Translations under genes and position numbers: made by a program
The notes under the pieces: model-generated
Databases searched by the model: none
Seen by the model: only the letters and a program-made list of their open reading frames with translations
Told to the model about the DNA's origin: nothing
Source: Pomphorhynchus laevis
Lineage: Eukaryota > Acanthocephala > Palaeacanthocephala > Echinorhynchida > Pomphorhynchidae
Direction of reading: 5' to 3'
NCBI GenBank assembly: GCA_012934845.2
Contig: WNNJ02002483.1
Location: 1-64,000, forward strand
DNA: 64,000 nt
Part shown: positions 10,320 through 20,984 of the stretch, piece after piece
Layout of the letters: every line of letters starts with the position of its first letter
Numbering within the stretch: the stretch's first letter is position 1

Positions 10320-10615
10320 ACAATTAAAATATTAAACAGAAAATTTTATGGATGGATAATAAACATAATGCTTTGTATTATAATAAGATACGCTAGATAA
10401 TCAAATTTCATTAGATAAAATATATCATTAGCATGTATTTGGCCCCCTGCTATGTTATGTGTAGGAGGTGGGCCCGAAACCTGATAACATAGTAGTTCGT
10501 TCTGATTAACTCTAATCCTTATTCTGATACAACGTCTGTTATTTATTAATCAATTCATAAAAATTGACTTTTATTTTGAATTTCAATTTTAACTTGATAT
10601 AAATCATAATCATTC
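10320..10615 (+). mobile_element. Penelope-like 3' tail (copy 1)
   Basis: It begins in the last codons of the reverse transcriptase (TGGATGGATAATAAAC), then has CATTAGC in a short hairpin and a 12-bp stem CTGCTATGTTAT / ATAACATAGTAG around CCCGAAACC. It ends in AT-rich sequence shared with the tails at 29455, 48185, 49330 and 56380. Decayed copy. Confidence 0.7.
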
Positions 10616-10617
10616 CA

Positions 10618-11880
10618 CAGAAATCGCATGCATAAAAGTTTACAACGACTTACTCATTTCCCGAGACAGGGCTCTATATAGTGTTCCAACTCCATCGACC
10701 TCTCCTCCGCATTCGACATTGTCGACCACTCCGTCCTCCTTTCTAGCCTTCGTTATGATTACGGATTTTCTTCCTCCTCCGTAGCATAATTTGCCTCAAA
10801 TCAATCCGACCGTTCCTTTCGCGTCAGTTCTAATTCATCATCTTCCCCTTCTATCCCTATTTTTTGCGGGGTCCCACAAGGTTCAGTCTTATGTCCCCCG
10901 ATTTTCTCTCTTCTTCTTGGCGATCTCTCTCCGTTTATCAAGCCTTACTCATTTAACGTCATGCAATACGCCGATGACATCCTCATCTATGCTCATGCAT
11001 CCGCACATCGCATACACGATATTGGCATTTCTGCCTTTAACTGTCTTTCTTCTATCTACAAACGTCTCTCCAATCTCCATCTCGTTCTAAACCCCGACAA
11101 GTCCAAAATAATGTGAATCCTACCTCGTAAACCAAACATATCTCCTCCCACTGTATATTTTGCCTCATCAATCATCCCCATAGTCCACAATCTCACTTTC
11201 TTAGGCTTCCATTTCGATGATCACCTTTCCCTTAAACCCTTCGTCCGTGACAAGGTCCGCTCATCTAACTTAATTCTCCGTGACATCCGCCGTATCCGCC
11301 CCATTATCGACTTTCGTTCTTGTATGTTTCTTTTTTCATCGCTTCTTTTATTTAAAATCGATTACTGCCTTAGCCTTTTCGCCAATTCTTCACAATCCAT
11401 CATCTTACCCCTACAACGAATAATCAACACCGCCGTTCGAGTGATCTTTCGTCTCCGTCGCTTCAACCACACATCCACATATTTTGCCCAACTCTCCTGG
11501 CCCACCATCAACATCCGCATCAAACTCCGCCTTCTTCTCGTAACTTTCGTTTTATCGATGTCGGCCCCCCATCGTTCATCAATCTTCCTTACTTATACGA
11601 CACTCGCCCCACCTCGCTATAGCTGCGTTCCCATCATACCCTATTACTCCATGTTCCCAATTACTCCAACAACTATGGTCACTGATCCTTTCTTGTCGCC
11701 GCCTCACTCGCCTGGAATCAACTCCCTCTCGACGTCCGTCACGCCCCCTCCTTTATCACATTCAAACACCTCCTGTGTTCACACCTTCTCGACACATGAT
11801 TTACATTTTTGTTTTGTTGTGGTCATGTACGCGTGCGCTGGCACGCATTTGCCACGTTAAAATAAATTTTTTTAATATAA
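10618..11880 (+). mobile_element. LINE-D, 5'-truncated group II LINE (pseudogene)
   Basis: It begins in the reverse transcriptase just before motif A. The remains read as ASSAFDIVDHS-type sequence (10700 on), GVPQGS-type sequence near 10868, YADDILIYAH (10970-11000) and FLGFHFDDHLSLKP (11205-11240). Stops interrupt it (for example TAG in the GSVAWFA region near 10785 and TGA near 11115). The 3' end carries the hairpin GCGTGC...GCACGC at 11831-11846. Confidence 0.8.
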
Positions 11881-11974
11881 ATTTTATAAAATCTTATATA
11901 ATTATTTATTACTTATCTTTATTTTTGATTTTTGTGGTATAATAGGTTATTATTTATTACAAGACTTTATTATT

Positions 11975-14705
11975 AATAATACAAAAACAAAGCCCGTAGG
12001 CTGTTTAGTCTGCTCACATAGAAAGATGGACAAACAAAAAAACCAAAAAAGAGAAAAAAACGAGGTTATGTTGAAATTATCGTTGATCTGACGGGTATGC
12101 CATTCGGATAGTTTGCTGATCAGGATGTCGTATCCATTCTAATAATTTTCGTTTGAATATATCAATGTCATGGATAGATATTAAAAATGTCCGGTAACAT
12201 GTTCCACACGCTAACATCTCGATGCGAAAGACGATATATTCTTTGACACATAAAATAGTCATTATGTCTGATCACAACGTTAAGAAAAAAAGTAGTTCAG
12301 CAACAATAATGATCACGTATAGTTATATATTTCCTGCGAAGATTTTTCTCTTTTTATCAACATGCTCAGCGCATAATGGAATGATTTGTACTGTGTCAAA
12401 GACACGATCGAATTTGGCAATCGGTTACATAGGTTTACCGCTTTGTGAGATGCTCGCAAATATATATATGACATTTCCAATGTGATTGAACAACAACTGA
12501 TAAAGAGTGTCCTCTGTGGCTCGGGCGATCATTTAGAATAACGGATTCCGATGGATAACCAGGAAAGACATGAATCATTCGCCATAACGGTAATAAATCA
12601 TTGTACACATATCTCGCGTAAACTGAAGTAACATTTAGTTGGCTTCGTCTATCACAGTAGGCAATGTTTCGAAGACCGGAACATAGCTTGGAAAATCGGC
12701 GAAGAATCCTTTCTAATTGGTTTATTTCACCACGCGTAGAAGGAAAAGTCGCCGGCGAAACATAATCAATGATTGATATGATCAACGCCTTATATAATAG
12801 TGAGAACTGAGACGGTGGAAGCGAACTAAAGGTATTTTTGATCATGTAAATACTTTCCCCCGACATGTTGCATATATTTTTAGTATTGAGGCAGGTTTTA
12901 AACGAATTCAGAACAATTATTCCAAGATCCTTTGTATACGAATTTGTGGGAATAATCTCACCGCAAACAGAATAATCATTTGGTAAATCACTACGACCAA
13001 ATCTGAGGTGGACACATTTAGTAATGTTAATCATGATTCCGGTCAGTTCGCTCCACCTATTAACCATATTTATGTCATCTTGTAAGTGTTGCATATCGGC
13101 ATAGCATGTTATGACATTCCATATTTTAAGATCATCCGCGAATGCTAATTTTTTACATTTTAGAGAGCGTAGCAAACTATTCAGAAATATCACGAATAAT
13201 ATGGACCCAACACCGATCCCTGAGGAACACCCATTGATAAATTTGACAGTCTAGATAGACAATTTCCAACTCGAACTCTAAAGAACGATCATATAGGAAA
13301 GCGTGAATCCATCAAATAATAGGAATTTTAATTCCGTAATCTGCAAGAGCCTCAATCAACATATTGCGGGGAACCCTATCAAAGGCCCGACTAAAGTCGA
13401 AATACACGACATCAACAGCATTACCCTGCGCAACTGCATCAACCCATGCTTCGCGTGCACATAAAAGATTAAACATGCAAGAACGTACAGAACGAAAATC
13501 ATGTTGCGAATTATCTAACAAGTTCAATGATTCAAGATAAGATAGTAATCGCTGATGCAATATGCGCTCTAACATCTTGCATACAACCTTTGTAAGGCTT
13601 ATTGCTATATAATTTTCAGGATTGTGACGATCTCCTTTTTTGTGGACTGGCACTACAGTGGCGATTTTCCAATCTAACGGTAGAATTGACTTAGCTAGTG
13701 ATAATTGAAACAAATAAGCTAACGGTGAAGCAATAAATGTAGATAATATCCTTAGTATCTGGGGATGTAATCCATCCGGACCAAGTGATGAATGGCGTAA
13801 AGAATTTAACTCACTATAAACCTCCTCGGTAGTAACATCAAAATAACTTTGTGAATGCTTTACACGAGATTGCTGGTTAGTTTCTGTATTATTAGTTACG
13901 AGTTGAAAAGTCGACGCAAACGTGTCGGCTACAGCTTGATGCGATGTGATAAAGTTATCATTAATACGAAGAGAAGAAATCGCAGGAGGAATTGTCATAT
14001 TTCTAAATATGTGAGCCCAAAATCGTTTTGGTGCACTATGTAAGTTCGCAGTTATTGTCATTTCGTAGTTTAATTTTTTTGCGTTTTTAAGCTTTTCGAA
14101 AACGTTACGACAATTGACGTATTCCTGTAGATAAGTATTGTCCTTGCAGCTTAATTTAAACAGTCGGTTTCTTCGTCTTAGTTCTTATTTAAGTTCTCGA
14201 TTAAACCACAGAGGATTCTCTTTTTTATTTTTATGTACGATCTTGGTAGGAACGTATTTTTCTATTATTTTACACATTGCTGAACCGAAAACCTTCCAAC
14301 AATCTTCAACATCGTCGCAAGCGCCTACAAAGTTCATAGTCGATGCTGCTTGAAGAATTTTACACTGATCAGCACGATACCAACAATGCTTGAAGATTTT
14401 AGTTTCGACTTCGTCAATAATATTATTTGAAATCCCTGAGAAGTGAAAAAGCAATACACAATGATCACTAACTTCTATGGGTGCTTCATGCATAATGTCA
14501 CGCACATCTGTTAATGATTTAGATAAAATTAAATCTAACAAAGAACTTTGATCATTCACAATCCTAGTTGGTGCTGATACATGCTGAACAAGAAGTAGGT
14601 TATCTAACTGAAAATTCCACAAGTCATGCTCTAGTTTACTAGAAGAGGTTATTCCAGAATGAGGATCATCCATATTGATGCTGGAAATATTGAAGGCTCC
14701 TAATA
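11975..14705 (-). mobile_element. LINE-E, 5'-truncated group I LINE (pseudogene)
   Basis: The endonuclease remnant (14781-14185) reads GAFN (for GDFN), SSLLDLILS and SDHCVLLFHF. The reverse transcriptase (14061-13312) has SSLGPDGLHP, HKKGDRHNPENY and FDFSRAFDRVPRN. A second frame (13193-12435) has LAFADDLKIW and the thumb region. The frame shifts near 13250, in motif B. The 3' end shows AGCC-GTAG-type hairpin sequence at 11991-12002. The 5' break meets R2 at about 14702. Confidence 0.8.
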
Positions 14706-15793
14706 TAGATGCGAGGAATGCTTTCAACGCGATCAATAGGCAGTTATCTTTAACCAACATTGAATTCATATGTCCGTCCATACATAACGCTCTGGAAAAT
14801 TATTACCAGCGACCACCCATTTTATGTGTTGAAGACGAATTCGTTATATCGAAGGAAGGCTTTACTCAGGGAGATCCCCTTACGATAACCGCTTTTGCCG
14901 CAGCGTCAATTCCCTTGATACAGGATCTACAGCGATGTGCCAGCAATGTGACACATCGTTGGTACGCGGATGACGCTTCGTGTATCGGTTCACTTGAGGA
15001 TATATCGCTTGTATGGAAAAGGTTATTGACGATTGGTCCGAAATATGGATTTTATATAAACGTCCCGAAATGCAATTTATTAATACATTCAAATAACCTG
15101 AACGAGGCCAAACAATTATTCAGGGAAACGGTCTTGAACATCACGTCAGAAGAAATTGTCGTTCTTGGGTCTCCTTGTGGAACATCCGAATACATTGAGA
15201 ATTTTGCGAAATCAAGGATCATTGATAACTTTCATCTCCATTCTTATGAATTTGGCGATGCCATATGTTCCAGATATGGATGGAATCCACAAGATCTAAA
15301 CAAAAAAAACATGTATATGCGGTACAACAAATGGCATTATTCACGCATTATCATGTAAACGAGGTGGTGTACCAATAATCCGTCACAACGATATTCGGAA
15401 CACTATCGCTTATGCATTATCAGAGATATGCCACGGCGTCGAAGTCGAACCAACTTTGCAAAAGATTCCAGACAGCTTAGAATTCATGAATCATTCAACA
15501 ACGAAAAATAACAATGCGCGCCTAGACATTTCATGTTATGGACTACAGGACAATCGATATGAGCGGACGTTTTTTGACGTCAATGTTTTTTCAGTACATG
15601 CTCCGTCATATGCCAGCAGTTCGCCTCTCGCCGCCTTTGAATATAATGAAAATCGCAAAAACAGCAAATACAATGAAAGAATTGTCAGTGTGGAAGAAAG
15701 CAAATTTATACCATTAATTTTTTCATCATCAGGAGGAGTTGGACCGCGAGCTCTTAAACTACTCAAGGACATTCTTCGATATCATCGAGGTTA
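14702..15793 (+). pseudogene. R2: RLE-type reverse transcriptase, 5'-truncated, one A8 frameshift
   Basis: It starts inside reverse transcriptase motif A (IDARNAFNAINRQ). Then come FTQGDPLTITAF (motif B), RWYADDASC (motif C), GPKYGFYINVPK and a jump from AKSRIID to HLHSYEFGDAI that skips a stretch present in R7. After the frame change in the run of eight A at 15301-15308 it reads CICGTTNGIIHALSC (a C-x-C-x7-H-x3-C finger), RHNDIRN, VEPTLQ, NNNARLDI, ERTFFDV and SGGVGP, stopping at 15794. The finger, RHN and LD/FFDV are the restriction-like endonuclease module. Confidence 0.8.
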
Positions 15794-15990
15794 AAATCAG
15801 AAAAGTATAGTGATGTATTGGTTCACCTTAAACGCAAGATTAGCTTCTCGATTGCACGTGCTTTTTCACTATGTCTGCGAATGCCGCGATCAAGTAGAAG
15901 ACATCCAATCTTTCCTGACAATAAATCTCATTTATAGGCCCGTTTACGGGAACCTAATTTCTGTAAATTAACTTTTCTTTTTCAAAAAAA
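15794..15990 (+). other. 3' tail of R2
   Basis: It contains the family block GGCCCGTTTACGGGAACC (15936-15953), in which CCCGT pairs with ACGGG around TT. It is followed by T-rich sequence where it meets the LINE-F 3' end. Confidence 0.55.
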
Positions 15991-16087
15991 AATAATCAAA
16001 AAAATTTATTATATACAGAGCTTTGACCGAGAAGGCCGTTTTGCCCGCTCATCGTACATTACAAAACATTAAACAAACATATCAATT

Positions 16088-19000
16088 TCAACCAAACCAA
16101 GGATAAGAACTTCCAATGTTGCCTTGATCAGCGTGTCTTATCCAAGTGTTGACCATGGCTTTGAATTGGCTCAATGATGACGCAATCATGATGTCGTGAG
16201 GCAATGCGTTCCACAACTTTCTAACTCTGCGTGACAATCGAGATACTATTGTCGACCTTATAATTTGTCTTGCGCGTAACGCGAGAGAATGACCCCTACG
16301 ACTTTGTCGGACATTCAATTTAACACATTCACTTGGGTATCCATCTATCCCCTTTACTATAGACCACATCGCAAACAGATCCAGAACGAGTAGTCTGGCT
16401 TGCACTGATATCATGCCTATTGAAGTCAAACGATCGCTATAACTCATCATTTTACATCCTCTAACGAGATTGCTGCCACGACATAGAATTCTCTCCAAAT
16501 CCCTCATTTCACCTCTTGTAGAAGCGAATGATGTCTGGATAGCATATTCGATATGGGGACGAACAAGCGCATTATATAGCCGAGCAAAACACTGAGGAGA
16601 TATTGACAAGAAACAAGTTTTAATTAGATAAATCATCCTCCTTGCTGAACAGCAACGTCTTTCAGTATCCATTCTAGTTTTAAGTGACGATTGCATAAGT
16701 ATGCCAAGATCACGAACCTGATTGGTCGAAATGATATTACATGTCCCGACACTATACAAGGAAGACACATTGGACTGCCGAGACGAATGTGTGAGCACTT
16801 AGAAATGTTTAACAATACCCCAGTATTAACACTCCATGTATAAACCCTGTCAATGTCACGTTGTAAGCGGATATGGTCATCTGCAGATATGACCTCATAC
16901 CAGATTTTGATGTCGTCAGCAAAGGCTAAACACGGACAATGGAGCTGTGTGAGTAAACTGTTCATAAACATGTTAAACAATAAAGGTCCTAGTACAGAAT
17001 CCTGAGGAACTCCAGACGTAATTAAATGTGGTGAGGATAGGGTACTACCAACTCGTACTCTGAAAGATCTGTTAGATAGAAAATCTCTAATCCATCCTAT
17101 AACTGATCTATTAATGCCATATCTGGCCACTGTTTGAATGAGGAGACTATGGGGAACACGATCGAACGCACGACTAAAATCGAACAGAATAACGTCGACT
17201 GCCTTTCCTTAAGACATGGATTCAATCCAGGCCTCACGGGCAGACAAAAAGTTGGTAAGGCAAGAACGTCCTTTTCTGAAGCCATGTTGCATAAAGCTAT
17301 GCTGACCTGATATGCTCAAGTGTCTGAATATATGTTCGTAGATGATCCTTTCGAGTACCTTACCCAAATTACTTGTAAGAATTATAGCTCGATAGTTGTC
17401 TGCTAGCCGCGGGTCACCCTTTTTGAATACCGGCACCACTATCGCACTCTTCCATTCAGACGGTACCTTCATGCTATCCAGAGATGCCTGAAACAAGCTA
17501 TTGACCGAAGGAGCCAAATGTTGACTCAACACCCTAAGTAGATGCGGACGAATATCATCAGGACCTGAAGAAGATGAATACGAAAAATGTGATAACCTCC
17601 AAGCCACATTATCCACATTGAATACAATGAGATCACTAATGCATGTAGGAAAACTGACTGAATTAACACTATCTTCTATGGTCGAACTAGCATTATGTAT
17701 GTCAAATGCATTAGCAAACTCATTAGCAACGTCAGAAGGGGAATCAAGCAACTTACCGTTTGATGATAATCTAGTGATTGCACAATAAGTACGCGTACTT
17801 TGACGAACATATGACCAAAAGCGTTAGGGCGAGTTATTTAAAGATTGCACAATTTGGTCTCATACTCCATACGTTTCTTAATTCTGAGGCGTTTATATGC
17901 ATTGCGAGCAAGTTTGAATTGAGCAATCAAATTACCTTTGTGCCTACACTTTCTGAACAAAGTGTTGCATCTTTTTAGAGCTTCACGTAGACTACTGTCA
18001 AACCACGGATGCTTCTTATGAGCAGTTTTACGTATTAATCTACGAGGAGCAAAATTATCAGATATACGAATAAGTAAATCTCGAATGAAATGCCAACGTT
18101 CCTGGCTTCCAATATCACCACACTCAAAGTTCAACGAGAACACAAACTGTTGTAACATCTCAACATCAACATGATGCCATGATCTCTTCGTCAATGAAGG
18201 TTCGGCATCGATTGCAAGAATATCTGAAGCTATAGTCAGCTCAAACACCAAAACACAGTGATCACTTCCTCCTATTGGAGGATTGTGGGATAGGTCACAT
18301 ATCTGACCATCTCTTTGAGAAAATACAAGATCAAGTATAGAACGTACGCTATCAGTACCAAATCTAGTAGGAGCAGATACATACTGAATGAGTAATTGAT
18401 TACATACCAAGAACTCCAATAGATTCTAATCCTAATTGAAAAAGTTACCAATAATACTGTTGCCATCTTGATCAATCACCAGGGTCGGTAGATTAAAATC
18501 ACCAACTAAGATGAACGAGTGATCACGCCTACTACAAGCTCTAGTTAAAATATGCATCAGCTCATCACCTAAAATGACTGATTTGGGTGTTCGATAAAAA
18601 ACACCAAATGAAACGTGGAGGCTATATATAACAAGATCAACTATTAAGCACTCACAAGTTCCTTCTTTATTTGAGTATCTTACTATATTGCTAATAACGT
18701 TCCTATCCTGAACATAAAGTGCTACTCCACCACCCCTCTTAGGAGGGCATCTATCTGAACGTAATAATTAATAATCTGGAATAGATACTACGTTATCAAG
18801 AATGGCATCGTGTAACCACCTCTCGGAAATAGCCAACACGTCTGTATGCATAGAATACGTCCAAACCTTAACGTCATCAAGATTTGAAATTAAACTACGA
18901 ATATTAGTGTAGCCAATGATAAGAGCTTGTTGAGACGTGCAACCCTGAGAATGCACATCAGCATTCGGAATCAAACAATCGAAGCAAATGGGATCGCCCT

Positions 19001-19120
19001 CGTTACGAGTGGACGCCAACGCACAAACGGCATTTTCCGGACAACTCGAAAATCCCGAATAACTAGATTATCCTCTCCCTCCAAAATGCAACGATTCAAC
19101 TCAATGCTAGCTTACCTCAT
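16088..19120 (-). pseudogene. LINE-F ORF2: endonuclease plus reverse transcriptase
   Basis: The endonuclease reads YTNIRSLISNLDD, SERWLHD, CPPKRGGGVALYV, VGDFNLP and SDHCVLVFEL (19019-18240), with breaks near 18770 and 18425. The reverse transcriptase has SSSSGPDDIRPHLL, NYRAIILT, HGFRKGRSCLTNFL, a broken SRAFDRVPHS near 17170, GVPQDSVLGPLLF (Gly to Asp in motif B) and LAFADDIKIW (16925). The C-terminal part ends at 16088 with a WNALPHDIMIASSL block found in all group I copies. At least four frame changes make it inactive. Confidence 0.8.
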
Positions 19121-19219
19121 CATGTTTCTTTCTTCCATCGAATAATCAGGACGGATACGAACTATATCACCACGCAATTTGTTCGAAACAGACATCACTA
19201 ATCCAGCCTGTTCATTAGT

Positions 19220-19923
19220 TTAAAATACCACCTTTAACAACCTCGGGAAATCCAACCGTTTACCTAAACGATATAGACCAAGCACCTTAATTTGTCCGAC
19301 AAAGTCGCGGCTCTCGCCTGCGCATATCTGAGTTAATACGGAATGTGCATGGTCTAAATCCGCGTCCATTTTTTTCTGCTTGGTGTATGATGATGGAGCC
19401 TCAGGCACATTTTGAAGGATTAGGCATCGATTTCGCGAGGCGCTACGCGCTTTACCCGATTGATTCGCTTTTTTGGTTTACCATTCATAATGTGACTTGA
19501 ACTAAGATTGTGAGGATTACGAATATGCGATGAACTTTGCTCTTCCCGATTATTGCAACTGTTTGCCATCAAATCTCCAGACACCTTGCGACCATCAGCA
19601 ACAGCAAGTGCAACCAACTCACGACTTGTCGCCACTACTTGATTTTCAGATGTTTTTGCAGTTGATTGTGAGTCCGATTCTATGGAACGCGTGCTATTTG
19701 AGAAACTTTTCGTAGAACCATCAATCGATTCGGATTGATCACGCAGTTTCTCGTTTTGGACTAAACGAGTATCCAGAGAATAAGCGGGTTGAGCTTTGGT
19801 TTTCACGGAGATCGTAGAGCGGCAAGGGCGAATCCCATCACTGAATTCTTTGAAACCTGGGAAGGTCAATTCTTTGCCTGCGGGGCTATTGCTGGAGATG
19901 CTCTGGTGAACCTCTTCGGCCAC
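19220..19923 (-). pseudogene. LINE-F ORF1b, broken
   Basis: The first frame (19923-19420) is Ser/Lys-rich and ends KRINRVKRVAPREIDA. One base later the frame gives NRCLILQNVPEAPSS, GLYRLGKRLDFPRLL and KVVF with a stop at 19220. Beyond that stop, RPDYSMEERNMMR and VIRDFRVVRKM can still be read down to about 19050, so the true ORF1b was longer. Confidence 0.65.
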
Positions 19924-19938
19924 TGTACCGCATATGCG

Positions 19939-20349
19939 TTAGTGCTTACTGCCCCTTGTCCAGGTGCGAATCGACCTAGCCTGTTCTCTAGTATCTCTCG
20001 ACCAATTTATAGGTGTACATAAAGTATCTTCTGAGGAAAGGCAGAGTTTATTCAATGTCAAGTGATTCGATTGGTGAGGTTTTGAAGAAGAGGATGAGAT
20101 CAACTTTGTGATCTGATTTCCGAGATCATTAATTTGCGCTCGGAGTTCATTGATTTGATATGTTGCACAAAGCCCACACGTGAAATGGCCACTGTTCACT
20201 GCCTGATGAACAAGGATGCTCCAGCATTGACAATCTTTTTGATCGCAAGCCACCTGTTTTTCAGAATATTGCACTGTTTGGCCAAGGACACGTTGCTTTC
20301 TGCGATTGCGCTTGTTTACCACCGTTATTTTCGTCATTGTCGGCTTCAT
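19939..20349 (-). CDS. LINE-F ORF1a, C4 zinc-finger protein (136 aa)
   Basis: It reads MKPTMTKITVVNKRNRRKQR, then QVACDQKDCQCWSIL and HFTCGLC, and ends RTWTRGSKH. It is the same size as ORF1a of LINE-A (136 aa) and LINE-B (137 aa). A helix rich in Asn/Leu follows the finger and could be a coiled coil. Confidence 0.7.
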   Translation of the reverse strand: MKPTMTKITVVNKRNRRKQRVLGQTVQYSEKQVACDQKDCQCWSILVHQAVNSGHFTCGLCATYQINELRAQINDLGNQITKLISSSSSKPHQSNHLTLNKLCLSSEDTLCTPINWSRDTREQARSIRTWTRGSKH

Positions 20350-20498
20350 TATGGATGTCCAATGATTGTATGTTATGTACTTTATGTTTCGTACTTTTGT
20401 CCTAATGTAACTCGTACGCAGAAGTTGGTGTAAAGTAGGTTTGATTAATTGTAAGATAATCCCGGTAACTAGTCAAGCAATTCGTAATTTTATCATAA

Positions 20499-20585
20499 GG
20501 TTGTCGTGAGATTGTCGTGAGGTTGTCGTGAGGTTGTCGTGAGGTTGTCGTGAGGTTGTTGTGAGGTTGTCGTGAGGTTGTCGAG
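20499..20585 (-). repeat. 11-bp tandem array in LINE-F 5' UTR
   Basis: About 7.9 units of GGTTGTCGTGA (plus strand), i.e. TCACGACAACC in the LINE sense, with two single-base variants (GATTGTCGTGA and GGTTGTTGTGA). ACATACA lies directly at its upstream end. Confidence 0.85.
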
Positions 20586-20655
20586 TGTATGTTATTTTAT
20601 TAAAACAGTGTATGTTATTTTTATTAAAACAATTTTGGTTTCTAATAAACATACA

Positions 20656-20935
20656 TTCCAGATTATTCCTGTCAGTTCCAGATTATTCCTGTCAGTTCCA
20701 GATTATTCCTGTCAGTTCCAGATTATTCCTGTCAGTTCCAGATTATTCCTGTCAGTTCCAGATTATTCCTGTCAGTTCCAGATTATTCCTGTCAGTTCCA
20801 GATTATTCCTGTCAGTTCCAGATTATTCCTGTCAGTTCCAGATTATTCCTGTCAGTTCCAGATTATTCCTGTCAGTTCCAGATTATTCCTGTCAGTTCCA
20901 GATTATTCCTGTCAGTTCCAGATTATTCCTGTCAG
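20656..20935 (+). repeat. 14 identical 20-bp units in LINE-G 5' UTR
   Basis: The unit TTCCAGATTATTCCTGTCAG occurs 14 times without a change, followed by TTCCG and the 14-mer CGCTACGCTCGCGG (20943-20956). The identity shows recent expansion or gene conversion. The position just before ORF1 resembles the monomer promoters of some L1 elements; that function is inference. Confidence 0.95.
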
Positions 20936-20984
20936 TTCCGCTCGCTACGCTCGCGGATTGAGCTCAATCTATCGAAAAAAGGTA

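Larger units (their letters stand above)
16005..20592 (-). mobile_element. LINE-F, near full-length group I LINE
   Basis: On the minus strand it shows ACATACA (20592-20586), an 11-bp array (20585-20499), ORF1a, ORF1b, ORF2 and a 3' hairpin (GGCC...GGTC, 16037-16025). All parts are in the expected order, but ORF1b and ORF2 have several frame breaks. Its 5' end faces that of LINE-G. Confidence 0.85.

Noticed and set aside
14675-14702. Start of the R2 frame at ATG 14675
   Set aside because: The first codons are antisense to the LINE-E endonuclease; true R2 coding begins near 14702 at IDARNAFN.
20499-20585. CRISPR-like array
   Set aside because: Units are directly adjacent with no spacers and lie in a LINE 5' UTR of an animal genome.
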